A stretch of 33,588 nucleotides of DNA from Phenylobacterium sp. Lineage in GTDB: Bacteria; Pseudomonadota; Alphaproteobacteria; Caulobacterales; Caulobacteraceae. The DNA lies in contig PLEH01000226.1 of NCBI GenBank assembly GCA_003136395.1, positions 678-34,265 on the forward strand, read 5' to 3'. Numbering within the stretch: the stretch's first letter is position 1; every line of letters starts with the position of its first letter. The notes beneath the pieces are model-generated. The model was not told where the DNA came from, did not search any database, and saw nothing but the letters and a program-made list of their open reading frames with translations. Positions 16,304 to 22,683 of this stretch are shown one piece after another. Both the position numbers and the translations under genes were made by a program.

Positions 16304-17509
16304 ATGGCGGATTTTGGCGGCACGGACCTGGAGGCTTTCCGGACGGAGGCGCGTGAGTGGATCGCGGCCAATTTCCCGGCGGCGCTCAAGGGCCGCGGCA
16401 ACATGATGATGCGCGAGGAGCGCGCCGAGCCCGACGCCGACCAGGAGGCCTGGCGCAAGGCCATGGGCGACAAGGGCTGGGGCGTGCCGACGTGGCCCGC
16501 GGCCTATGGCGGCGGCGGGCTTGAGCCGGCGCAGGCGCGCGTGGTGCAGCAGGAGCTGAACAAGGCCGGCGCCTACAACCCGATCGGCGGCATGGGCGTG
16601 ATGATGTTCGGCCCGACGCTGCTGGAATACGGCACCGAGGCGCAGAAGCAGGAACACATCCCGCCGATCGTCCGCGGCGAGATCGCCTGGTGCCAGGGCT
16701 TCTCCGAGCCGGGGGCCGGGTCGGACCTGGCCAGTCTTCAGACCAAGGCTGAAGATAAGGGCGACCACTTCATCATCAACGGACAGAAGATATGGACAAG
16801 CGGGGCACAATGGGCCGATTGGTGCTTCTGTCTTGTGCGGACGGATACTTCGAAGAAACATGAAGGAATCTCGTTCGTCCTGTTCACGATGCATCAGCCG
16901 GGCGTCGAAGTACGCCCAATTCCTCTGATCGCGGGCTCCTCACCTTTCTGCGAGACGTTCTTTACCGACGCGCGGGCCGAGAAGAAGGACCTGGTGGGGC
17001 CGCTGAACGGCGGCTGGACGATCGCCAAGCGGCTGTTGCAGCACGAGCGGTCCGGCCTCACCGGCGCCGGCGGGGGCCTGGGCGGCGGCGGCAAGCCGCT
17101 GGAGCAGCTGGCCAAGGACTATGTGGGCGTGGACGCTCAAGGCCGGATCGCGGACTCCGACCTGCGCACCCGGCTGGTCGCCAACGCCATCAACTGGCGC
17201 GCGTTCCAGCAGACCGCCATCCGCGCGATGATGGAATCCAAGGGCAACGCCGGGCCCTCCAGCGCCACCTCGATCATGAAGAACGCCGGCACCCAGCTGA
17301 TCCAGGAGCGTCAGGAAATGACGCTGGAGATCATGGGCCACCAGGGCCTGGGCTGGGAGGGCGAGGACTTCACCAAGGACGAGCTGGAGGCCGTGCGCGG
17401 CTGGCTGTTCGGCAAGGCCTTCACGATCTTCGGCGGCAGCCAGGAGGTGCAGTCGAACATCGTGAGCAAGCGGATCCTGGGGTTGCCCGACCTGACGCAG
17501 AACCACTAG
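16304..17509 (+). CDS. Acyl-CoA dehydrogenase, large (alpha-type) paralog 4
   Basis: A 401-residue FAD-dependent acyl-CoA dehydrogenase. The ATG at 16304 is preferred over the TTG at 16301 because AAGGAG (16290-16295) sits eight bases before it. It has the signature WCQGFSEPGAGSDLAS (129-144), likely base E248 (LQHERSG) and Phe at the C-terminal medium-chain Glu site (F376, IFGGSQEVQ). A Gly-rich loop (AGGGLGGGGKP) follows the catalytic helix. Positions of about 16779-16970 use noticeably more A/T-ending codons than the flanks (ATA, ACA, GAA, CAA, CCA), as if part of the gene had a different history. It belongs to the same array as the other paralogs. Confidence 0.92.
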   Translation: MADFGGTDLEAFRTEAREWIAANFPAALKGRGNMMMREERAEPDADQEAWRKAMGDKGWGVPTWPAAYGGGGLEPAQARVVQQELNKAGAYNPIGGMGVMMFGPTLLEYGTEAQKQEHIPPIVRGEIAWCQGFSEPGAGSDLASLQTKAEDKGDHFIINGQKIWTSGAQWADWCFCLVRTDTSKKHEGISFVLFTMHQPGVEVRPIPLIAGSSPFCETFFTDARAEKKDLVGPLNGGWTIAKRLLQHERSGLTGAGGGLGGGGKPLEQLAKDYVGVDAQGRIADSDLRTRLVANAINWRAFQQTAIRAMMESKGNAGPSSATSIMKNAGTQLIQERQEMTLEIMGHQGLGWEGEDFTKDELEAVRGWLFGKAFTIFGGSQEVQSNIVSKRILGLPDLTQNH

Positions 17510-17517
17510 CCCCTCCT

Positions 17518-17627
17518 CCGCTCATCCCCGCGAAGGCGGGGACCCATACGGGTTGTCCGTGAGGGCTCGGCGGGCGAGGATAAATTTGAAACTCAGCTTG
17601 GATCCCCGCCTGCGCGGGGACGAGCGG
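17518..17627. repeat. Paired inverted REP-like palindromes (pair 3)
   Basis: The left unit at 17518-17546 reads CCGCTCATCCCCGCGAAGGC then GGGGACCCA, and the inverse unit runs at 17599-17627. The right unit has one changed loop base (CCTGCGCGG rather than CCTTCGCGG). The spacer ends with the same phrase as pair 1 (about TTGAAACTCAGC), so pairs 1 and 3 are copies of one composite element. It lies between ACAD paralog 4 and the fifth ACAD gene. Confidence 0.85.
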
Positions 17628-17655
17628 AAGAAGAGAGATTTGAGAGGGAATTGAA

Positions 17656-18744
17656 ATGGCGGTCTTAAGCGAAGAACAGAGCATGCTGCGCGACGCAGCA
17701 AAGAGCTGGGTGCAGGAAAAGAGCCCCGTCACCGCCTTCCGCAAGATGCGCGATTCCGGCGCCGAGCTCGGCTACGACGTCGCCGCCTGGAACGAGATGG
17801 CGGAGATGGGCTGGGCGGGCGTCATCATCCCGGAGGAATATGGCGGCTCCAACTTCGGCTACCTGTCGCTCGGCCTGATCCTGGAAGAGCTCGGCCGCAC
17901 CCTGACGGCCTCCCCGCTCCTGTCATCCGGCCTGGCCGCGGCCTCGGCCCTGATCCTGGGCGGCTCGGACGCGCAGAAGTCGGAGTGGCTGCCGAAGATC
18001 GCCGAGGGCACGGTGGTGGGCGCGCTCGCCATCGACGAGGGTCCGCACCACAACCCGGAGAAGGTCGCGACCGTCTTCAAGGACGGCAAGATCACCGGCA
18101 AGAAGACCTTCGTGCTGGAAGGCATGGCGGCCGGCATCATCATCGTATCCGGCAAGGGCCCGGACGGGCTGGGCCTCTATCTGGTGAAGGGCGACGACAA
18201 GGGCGTGAAGCGCCACAAGCTGTCGCTGGCCGACAGTAGAGGCGCCGCCAACATCGACTTCAACGGCGCGGCCGCCGAGCCGCTCTCGGGCGGCGCGGCC
18301 CTCATCGACAAGGTGCTCGACCGGGCCCGCGCCGGCGTCGCCGCCGAAATGCTGGGGTCCGCCGTCCAGGCCTTCGAGACCACGCTGGATTACCTGAAGG
18401 TCCGCGTGCAGTTCGGCCAGGTGATCGGCTCCTTCCAGGCCCTGCAGCACCGCGCGGCCAAGATGTTCACGGACCTGGAACTGTCGCGCTCGGCGGTGGA
18501 GGCGGCGCTGGCCGCCATCGACGCCGACAGCCCCGACGTGCCGGAGCTGGTCAGCCTCGCCAAGGCCAAGATGGGCGACACCTTCCACCTGGTGAGTAAT
18601 GAGATGGTCCAGATGCATGGGGGCATCGGCATGACGGACGCCCATGACGCGGGCTTCTACCTGAAGCGGGCGCGCGCGGCCGAGGCGGCGTTCGGGAACC
18701 AGGCGTTCCACCGGGATCGCTACGCGAAGATCCAGGGGTATTAG
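17656..18744 (+). CDS. Acyl-CoA dehydrogenase, small (beta-type) subunit lacking catalytic Glu
   Basis: A 362-residue member of the acyl-CoA dehydrogenase family, of the shorter FadE27/FadE28 type. The central helix reads LDRARAG at 221-227; counting back from the conserved QFG (252-254), A224 falls where isovaleryl-CoA dehydrogenase has its catalytic Glu. The C-terminal candidate position (about F346 in AAFGNQ) is not Glu either. Conserved parts are EEYGGSNFGYL (60-70) and MVQMHGGIGMTDAHDAGFYLKRA (318-339). In mycobacteria such catalytically silent chains pair with a Glu-bearing chain to form alpha2beta2 enzymes. The gene follows four Glu-bearing paralogs and may be their common partner; that is inference. 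AGAGGGA precedes the ATG. Confidence 0.9.
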   Translation: MAVLSEEQSMLRDAAKSWVQEKSPVTAFRKMRDSGAELGYDVAAWNEMAEMGWAGVIIPEEYGGSNFGYLSLGLILEELGRTLTASPLLSSGLAAASALILGGSDAQKSEWLPKIAEGTVVGALAIDEGPHHNPEKVATVFKDGKITGKKTFVLEGMAAGIIIVSGKGPDGLGLYLVKGDDKGVKRHKLSLADSRGAANIDFNGAAAEPLSGGAALIDKVLDRARAGVAAEMLGSAVQAFETTLDYLKVRVQFGQVIGSFQALQHRAAKMFTDLELSRSAVEAALAAIDADSPDVPELVSLAKAKMGDTFHLVSNEMVQMHGGIGMTDAHDAGFYLKRARAAEAAFGNQAFHRDRYAKIQGY

Positions 18745-18756
18745 GCTCTGACGCTT

Positions 18757-18782
18757 CGAGCCGCGCGCTTTCGCGCGGCTCG
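18757..18782 (+). terminator. Hairpin closing the acyl-CoA dehydrogenase block
   Basis: A perfect 11-bp stem (CGAGCCGCGCG, loop CTTT, CGCGCGGCTCG) begins 13 bases after the fifth ACAD stop codon. It lacks a clear U-run (GGGGAAG follows), so it may be a weak or factor-assisted terminator, or a 3'-end stabiliser. Confidence 0.55.
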
Positions 18783-18940
18783 GGGAAGTGGCTGTGAGTT
18801 GAGAGGCCCCGCTGGCGGAGACGCTGGCGGAGTTTCTTCGCAAGGCTTCAGATCGCGAAGGGCAGATAGACAATGTGAAGTTGTGCCAGAGCCAGCTGCA
18901 ACCCTTGAACATTTGAGGTTTCTAGCTAGCTTCACCCGAA

Positions 18941-19141
18941 ATGTCGGGGAACCCAATGGCCAGGGCACAACATAGGTTCGGTGGAGCGTGGACAGAACTC
19001 AAACTTGAAGCCGTTAGATATTATCTTGAATTCTACGCTGGTGCGCTCAAGGGACAGCCATTCGATCTCTGGTATATCGATGCTTTTTCTGGGACTGGCG
19101 ACCGCGCTGAGCAACGGGAAGCTGACCTACTCAACGGAGGA
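18941..19141 (+). pseudogene. tcmP: Three-Cys-motif partner protein TcmP, 5' fragment
   Basis: From the ATG at 18956 (an earlier ATG is at 18941) the frame encodes HRFGGAWTELKLEAVRYYLE and then a DLWYIDAFSGTGDRAE stretch. This is a close match to the N terminus of TcmP proteins, including the methyltransferase-like DAFAGTG motif. Family-like sequence stops near 19141 (after about READLLNGG). The frame then continues as Arg-rich shadow sequence to 19288. Full TcmP proteins run to several hundred residues, so about three-quarters are missing. From about 19142 another frame carries a different protein fragment. The likely history is a deletion joining two genes. TcmP normally pairs with a three-Cys-motif (Gp37-like) protein; none is seen here. 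Confidence 0.7.
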
Positions 19142-19976
19142 CCAGCGCCGCGAGCGGCCCAATCCTTCAAAGATCCCTTTCGTCGGGAACACCAGGAACA
19201 ACCTCGCTTCGTACAAATCCGCCGCGCTTTGGTACCGCCGGTTTCGAGAGGGCGGGGCATGGCACGACGACGGGCGGCCCCCAGCTGATCACCAGGTCGC
19301 TGTCAAAGCAGCCAAGCGGTTCGAGCCCAGGGTAGGAGCCAAGACGCTTCAGGATTTTGCGCTCAACGGACGTCATGCGTTGGAGGCGGTAATCGCGTCC
19401 TCGCAGTACGGGACGGTGGCGCAGGCGATCGCGTCGCTGACGCTATTCAGTCATCCGGAAACCGTGCGCCAAACAGGCGGGAAGGCCATCTTCCCTGTGG
19501 TTCGGACCCAAAGCCGAGTTGGACAACATGGCGAGCAGGAAGGGCGCACGGTGATGTTCGACGACAACCGTAGCCCGACCAGCGCCTTCCGATGGGCCAA
19601 CGGGCTCGCAAGTGGGCGAGCCGATATCCAGTTCAACCACGTCTACCCAGTCAGCCTCGATATCGACGCCTACACGGCCTTGCCCAACATCTGCATGACG
19701 CCTGCATTTATCGCCAAGCTGACAGACATGGACGACGAAATTCGCCGTCTCCTCGAGTACCGCGTGTTCAAACTCTACGGGTGGACGCCGAAGGGCATGT
19801 CGCCGCCCGATGCGCCAGCCAACTACGAGATCCTTGAGTGGGCGGCGCCGCTTCCCGCCGTGGCGGACGTCAGGGCCAACCTCGAACGCGCGATGGCGAA
19901 CAAGCCGAAAGATCGGACCGTGATGGCGGCTCGGGCGCTTGGGTGGCTTTTCGGGGACCCTGCCGCCGTGTCCTGA
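19142..19976 (+). pseudogene. Truncated HNH-like protein, N terminus lost
   Basis: The open frame (formally open from an ATG at 18981) becomes protein-like only after about 19142, where the tcmP frame ends. Recognisable stretches are TRNNLASYKSAALWYRRF and, later, VMFDDNRSPTSAFRWANG. These are followed by QFNHVYPVSLDIDAYTALPN, which resembles the first His and the Asn of an HNH nuclease fold, although the last His is not obvious. The C-terminal part (LLEYRVFKLYGW, ending GWLFGDPAAVS) looks intact and stops at TGA 19974-19976. Without its own start and N terminus it is probably non-functional, or at best a hybrid product from 18981. GC content is lower than in neighbouring genes, consistent with acquired DNA. 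The HNH assignment is tentative. Confidence 0.5.
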
Positions 19977-20012
19977 TCCTTTTGACGCTGGTCTCGGTCG
20001 GCAACGGTCTCG

Positions 20013-20753
20013 CTAAGACGCCCCGACCGAAAACCGGAACTCGTGTTCCTCGCCGTCAAAGTCCACCACGACGCGCAGCGCCTGCTCTTCGCCCTTGGCG
20101 AACTTCGGCCGACCGATGATGACGTTGCCGCCGAAGGCGTTGCCCGGTTCGATGGTCGTTGTGCGAAGGATGCTGCTGCCCAGGCCCGCCAAGGTGGCGT
20201 CGAGGGTGGCGCTGATCTGACCCATGCTGCGGCTGGTCTGAGCCTGGTTGATCGAGTTCGCCAGGGCCGCGTTCGAGGGGTTGTAGACCGTCGCTGTCGA
20301 CGCGTAATTGACCGACCCGCGCGACCCATAGACGGTCCCGTAGCTGTTGACGGTCGTGGGCTGGGACGCCGCGTAGGCGTTCGCGCCCGCCGCCAGGGCG
20401 ACGGCGAAGGTCTGCCAGGCCGCCCTGGTCTTGGCCTCCCTGGCCAGTTGTTCGTAGGTGAACACCGGCACCGACACGCCGGCCGCCGTGTAGACGTGGA
20501 CGTTCTCCGTTCCGAGATTGGCGCTGACCTTGCTGTCGTTGAACGCGACGACACCCAGACTCATTCGCCCCTGGAACGCGGTGTCGGTCGGCGCGACACG
20601 TACGGCGCCGTTTTCCTTCTTCGACATCACGACGGGCGCGCCGTGGTCGTAGGGCAGGTTCTGGGCGGCGCCGGCGATGGGCGTCACCGAATAGCTCGTC
20701 GCGCATGCGCCAAGGCTCAGGGCGGCTAGAGCCACCAGGCATTGCTTGATCAT
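20013..20753 (-). CDS. Lipoprotein of unknown function
   Basis: A 246-residue protein with a lipoprotein signal: MIKQCLVALAALSLGAC, lipobox LGAC, lipidated Cys at 17. The mature domain starts with TSYSVTPIAGAAQNLPYDHG and has an Ala-rich helix (about 105-130, AKTRAAWQTFAVALAAGANAYAA). A Ser/Thr/Tyr-rich stretch follows (NSYGTVYGSRGSVNYAST), and it ends in a strand-rich region (LRVVVDFDGEEHEFRFSVG). It is probably anchored to the outer membrane facing the periplasm. No named family is recognised. The gene ends 36 bp from the HNH-like remnant, which points towards it, and its upstream side is the repeat-rich 20754-21090 region. The start codon follows a short GGGGGAACC purine stretch. Confidence 0.8.
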   Translation of the reverse strand: MIKQCLVALAALSLGACATSYSVTPIAGAAQNLPYDHGAPVVMSKKENGAVRVAPTDTAFQGRMSLGVVAFNDSKVSANLGTENVHVYTAAGVSVPVFTYEQLAREAKTRAAWQTFAVALAAGANAYAASQPTTVNSYGTVYGSRGSVNYASTATVYNPSNAALANSINQAQTSRSMGQISATLDATLAGLGSSILRTTTIEPGNAFGGNVIIGRPKFAKGEEQALRVVVDFDGEEHEFRFSVGAS

Positions 20754-20880
20754 TTTTTGGTTCCCCCCAAGGAAGGCGCACTAAGCGCCACGGTTCAGCT
20801 TGGTGCAACCGTTGGGCGAAAACACCGCACCTTCCACCCATGCGATGCTAGTGAGCGATCGATCGTAAGAAAGTCAGTCT

Positions 20881-21033
20881 CACCCTTAAACCCCATGCCC
20901 AGATTGCCGCCCTGGCGTCGGGCTTCGTCAAGGACGAGGGCCTGGGGCCCTCGCCGCGACGCCGCGCGCCTTTGGCGCGTCCCTGACCAAGACCGGAGCC
21001 AGAGCACACGCTCCACCATGGGGTTTAAGGGTG
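20881..21033. repeat. Dispersed element with 17-bp perfect terminal inverted repeats (copy A)
   Basis: The left end CACCCTTAAACCCCATG (20881-20897) is exactly the reverse complement of the right end CATGGGGTTTAAGGGTG (21017-21033). The 119 bp between contain no ORF of note. A second near-full copy (22191-22384) and partial copies (about 22543-22617, 23262-23312, and a short piece at 24408-24432) share internal phrases such as GCGCGTCCCTGACCA and GGAGCCAGAGCACACGCTCC. The size and perfect ends recall a MITE or REP-like non-autonomous element. The sequence TTGTTTGCGG-like downstream of the right end (GGGGTGTTTGCGG) is shared by copies A, B and C. Confidence 0.75.
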
Positions 21034-21090
21034 GGGGTGTTTGCGGGGGTGCAATCTCCGTAAACGGTCCGGCGCTGCGTCAGCTGTCGA

Positions 21091-21127
21091 TTGACAGGCG
21101 ACACAGCGAAAGCTATGCTCTGTCATG
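21091..21127 (+). promoter_or_regulatory. Sigma70-type promoter of higBA, probably leaderless
   Basis: TTGACA at 21091-21096 and TATGCT at 21114-21119 are separated by exactly 17 bases, close to the consensus. The expected transcription start falls at 21124-21128, on or next to the higB ATG at 21125. No Shine-Dalgarno precedes the ATG, so the mRNA is predicted to be leaderless. Possible operator inverted repeats are CTGTC-GATT-GACAG (21084-21097), overlapping the -35 box, and GACACAG/CTCTGTC around the -10 box. HigA-type antitoxins usually bind such sites. Confidence 0.65.
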
Positions 21128-21412
21128 GAAATCGGCAGTTTCGCCCACAAAGGTCTGAGACGGCTTTTCGAGGACGATGACGCCTCGAAGGTGGATGCCA
21201 GCTCGGTCGCGAAGCTGCGGCTCATGCTGGCCTTCCTGCAGGATATGGCCAATGTCGAGGAGCTGAAGGCGCCGCCGAAGTGGGGTGCTCATCAGCTCAC
21301 GGGCGACCGGAAGGGCGTCTGGAGCCTGTTCGTCACCAGGAACTGGCGGCTGACGTTTCGCGTCGATGGCGAAGGTGTCCTGCAGGACATCGATTTCGAG
21401 GACTATCATTAG
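21125..21412 (+). CDS. higB: Type II toxin HigB (RelE/ParE superfamily)
   Basis: A 95-residue protein of the HigB type, ribosome-dependent mRNA interferases that cut translated mRNA. Diagnostic stretches are GLRRLFEDDD (10-19), LRLMLAFLQDMANVEEL, and WGAHQLTGDRKGVWSLFVTR followed by NWRLTFRV near the C terminus. The length is normal for the family, and the toxin-first order is typical of higBA. The ATG at 21125 coincides with the predicted transcription start. The TAG stop (21410-21412) overlaps the AGGAGG ribosome site of higA. Nothing indicates inactivation. Confidence 0.92.
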   Translation: MEIGSFAHKGLRRLFEDDDASKVDASSVAKLRLMLAFLQDMANVEELKAPPKWGAHQLTGDRKGVWSLFVTRNWRLTFRVDGEGVLQDIDFEDYH

Positions 21413-21424
21413 GAGGCCATGGTC

Positions 21425-21772
21425 ATGCGTATGAAGGCGCCGCCCCATCCCGGAGCGTTCGTGAAGTCCGAAATCATCGAGGCGCATGGGCTGAGCGTCA
21501 CCGATGGCGCCAAGGCGCTGGGCGTTTCGCGTCAGGCGCTGTCGGAACTTCTGAACGGCCGCACGGCGATTTCGTCGGACATGGCCGTGCGTCTGGAAAA
21601 GGCGTTCGGCGTCAGCATGGAGACCCTGCTGCGGATGCAGGCCAGCTATGAGATCGCGCGGGCCCGGGCGCGCGCCGGCGCGATCGACGTCAAACGGTTC
21701 GTAGCGGCCGGCGAGCCGGCCTTCGCGGAGGTCTGGGACAATCCGGACGACGCCGCCTACGATCCCAAATGA
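21425..21772 (+). CDS. higA: Type II antitoxin HigA (XRE-type HTH)
   Basis: A 115-residue DNA-binding antitoxin. The helix-turn-helix spans about residues 25-62 (VTDGAKALGVSRQALSELLNG then the recognition/closing helices). The N-terminal KAPPHPGAFVKSEIIEAHG is typical of the HigA/VapI family. Of the clustered ATGs at 21419, 21425 and 21431, I prefer 21425, because AGGAGG at 21411-21416 lies eight bases before it but only two before 21419. The Ala/Arg-rich helix (IARARARAGAI) and acidic tail (WDNPDDAAYDPK) presumably contact HigB. HigA should neutralise HigB and repress the promoter at 21091. Confidence 0.92.
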   Translation: MRMKAPPHPGAFVKSEIIEAHGLSVTDGAKALGVSRQALSELLNGRTAISSDMAVRLEKAFGVSMETLLRMQASYEIARARARAGAIDVKRFVAAGEPAFAEVWDNPDDAAYDPK

Positions 21773-21799
21773 GGCGCGGACGGGCGCTGGAGTGAAGCC

Positions 21800-22156
21800 A
21801 TGAGCACCATGACCCACAAGGGCTATGCCGCCCGCGTCGATTTTGACGACGACGACGGAATCTTCTTCGGAAGGATCGCCGGCATCCGCGACGGCGTCGG
21901 CTTTCATGCCGATACGGTCAAGGGTCTGCGCGCGGCCTTCCACGAGGCGGTCGAGGACTGCATCGCCACCTGCGCCAAGGTCGGAAAGACGCCGCAGAAG
22001 CCCTATTCCGGGCAGATCATGGTCCGCGTCGCGCCCGAGGTTCACGCCAACGCCGCGCTGGCCGCTCAGCTCGCGGGCAAGAGCGTGGCCAAGTGGACCG
22101 AGGAAAAACTGAAGGCGGCGGCGGAGGCCGAGGCGGGAATAGCTGTCGCCTTCTGA
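21800..22156 (+). CDS. hicB: HicB family antitoxin-like protein, no hicA beside it
   Basis: A 118-residue protein with the HicB layout. An N-terminal partial RNase H-like fold (YAARVDFDDDDGIFFGRIAGI, then GFHADTVKGLRAAFHEAVED) is followed by a C-terminal ribbon-helix-helix segment (PYSGQIMVRVAPEVHANAAL, then KSVAKWTEEKLKAAAEAE). HicB normally pairs with the small toxin HicA, encoded next to it. The 27 bp upstream to higA and the repeat DNA downstream have no room for or trace of hicA. It may act as a solitary regulator, pair with a distant toxin, or be an add-on to higBA. It is probably co-transcribed with higBA. Confidence 0.87.
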   Translation: MSTMTHKGYAARVDFDDDDGIFFGRIAGIRDGVGFHADTVKGLRAAFHEAVEDCIATCAKVGKTPQKPYSGQIMVRVAPEVHANAALAAQLAGKSVAKWTEEKLKAAAEAEAGIAVAF

Positions 22157-22190
22157 AGCTTTGCCTTTCGGCGAGCTACGCGAGGGCTGT

Positions 22191-22400
22191 CCTTAGGCCC
22201 CATGCCCAGATTGCCGCTCCGGCGCCAGGCTTCATCGAGGACGAGGGCCCTCGCCGCGGCGCGGCGCGCACGCCCCCTCCACCGCTTCGCGGTCCCCCTC
22301 CCCCGAAGTCTTCGCTTCAGGGGAGGTAGGGCGCGTCCCTGACCAAGCCCGGAGCCAGCGCCCACGCTCCGCCATGGGGTTTGGGGGCGGGGGTGTTTGC
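22191..22400. repeat. Dispersed TIR element (copy B) carrying a nested second repeat
   Basis: This stretch aligns with copy A from CCTTAGGCCCCATGCCCAGA at the left to GCCATGGGGTTTGGGGGCGG at the right, with the terminal repeats now imperfect. In the middle, the short CTTTG-type junction of copy A is replaced by a 60-bp CCCCTCC palindromic repeat (about 22270-22330). The same repeat type is seen at 1-40. The shared flank GGGGTGTTTGCGG follows. Copies A and B are in the same orientation and bracket higBA-hicB. Confidence 0.7.
22270..22330. repeat. CCCCTCC-type palindromic repeat nested in copy B
   Basis: A CCCCCTCC block, the hairpin ACCGCTTCGCGGT, a CCCCCTCCCCC block, a second hairpin GAAGTCTTCGCTTC and a closing GGGGAGG. 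The outer pyrimidine and purine arms can pair across both hairpins. Its presence inside one copy of another repeat, and absence from the other copy, shows that it inserted or was gained after that element spread. Confidence 0.65.
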
Positions 22401-22416
22401 GGTGTGGCTCCTCCAC

Positions 22417-22524
22417 TACCGCTCGTCCCCGCGAAGGCGGGGATCCATGCGACGCGAGCGTCGGACCATGCGCCCCTTCATTTGGGCTCAGCTTGGGTCC
22501 CCGCCTTCGCGGGGACGAGCGGTA
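22417..22524. repeat. Paired inverted REP-like palindromes (pair 4)
   Basis: The unit TACCGCTCGTCCCCGCGAAG (continuing to 22447) is repeated in inverse at 22494-22524, with one mismatch over 31 positions. The units belong to the same family as the three pairs in the acyl-CoA dehydrogenase block. The pair lies between TIR-element copy B and partial copy C. Confidence 0.85.
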
Positions 22525-22542
22525 ATGAATAGGAAGTCGGTG

Positions 22543-22617
22543 CTCGGTCCCTGGCCAGGTCCGGAGCCAGAGCACACGCTCCACCATGGGGTTTGGAGGC
22601 GGGGGTGTTTGCGGGCG
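22543..22617. repeat. Partial TIR element (copy C, right half)
   Basis: It matches the right half of copies A and B: a GGTCCCTGGCCAGGTCCGGA region, GAGCACACGCTCCACCATGG, GGTTTGGAGGCGGGGGTG and the TTTGCGGG flank. The left half is missing. It ends about 65 bp upstream of the DUF2059 gene. Confidence 0.7.
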
Positions 22618-22683
22618 TCTTCTGCGCAATGGCCGAAGCGCCCGAAGTCGCATAACGTCGCCTCGGAAACCGGGAGGCGATCC

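Noticed and set aside
14775-17627. CRISPR-like array from recurring CCCCGC hairpins
   Set aside because: The units occur as inverted pairs separated by whole genes, not as regularly spaced direct repeats, and there are no cas genes.
22381-22683. N-terminal extension of the DUF2059 frame
   Set aside because: The extension is made of REP and TIR repeat sequence; the signal peptide and GGGAGG start at 22684 are decisive.
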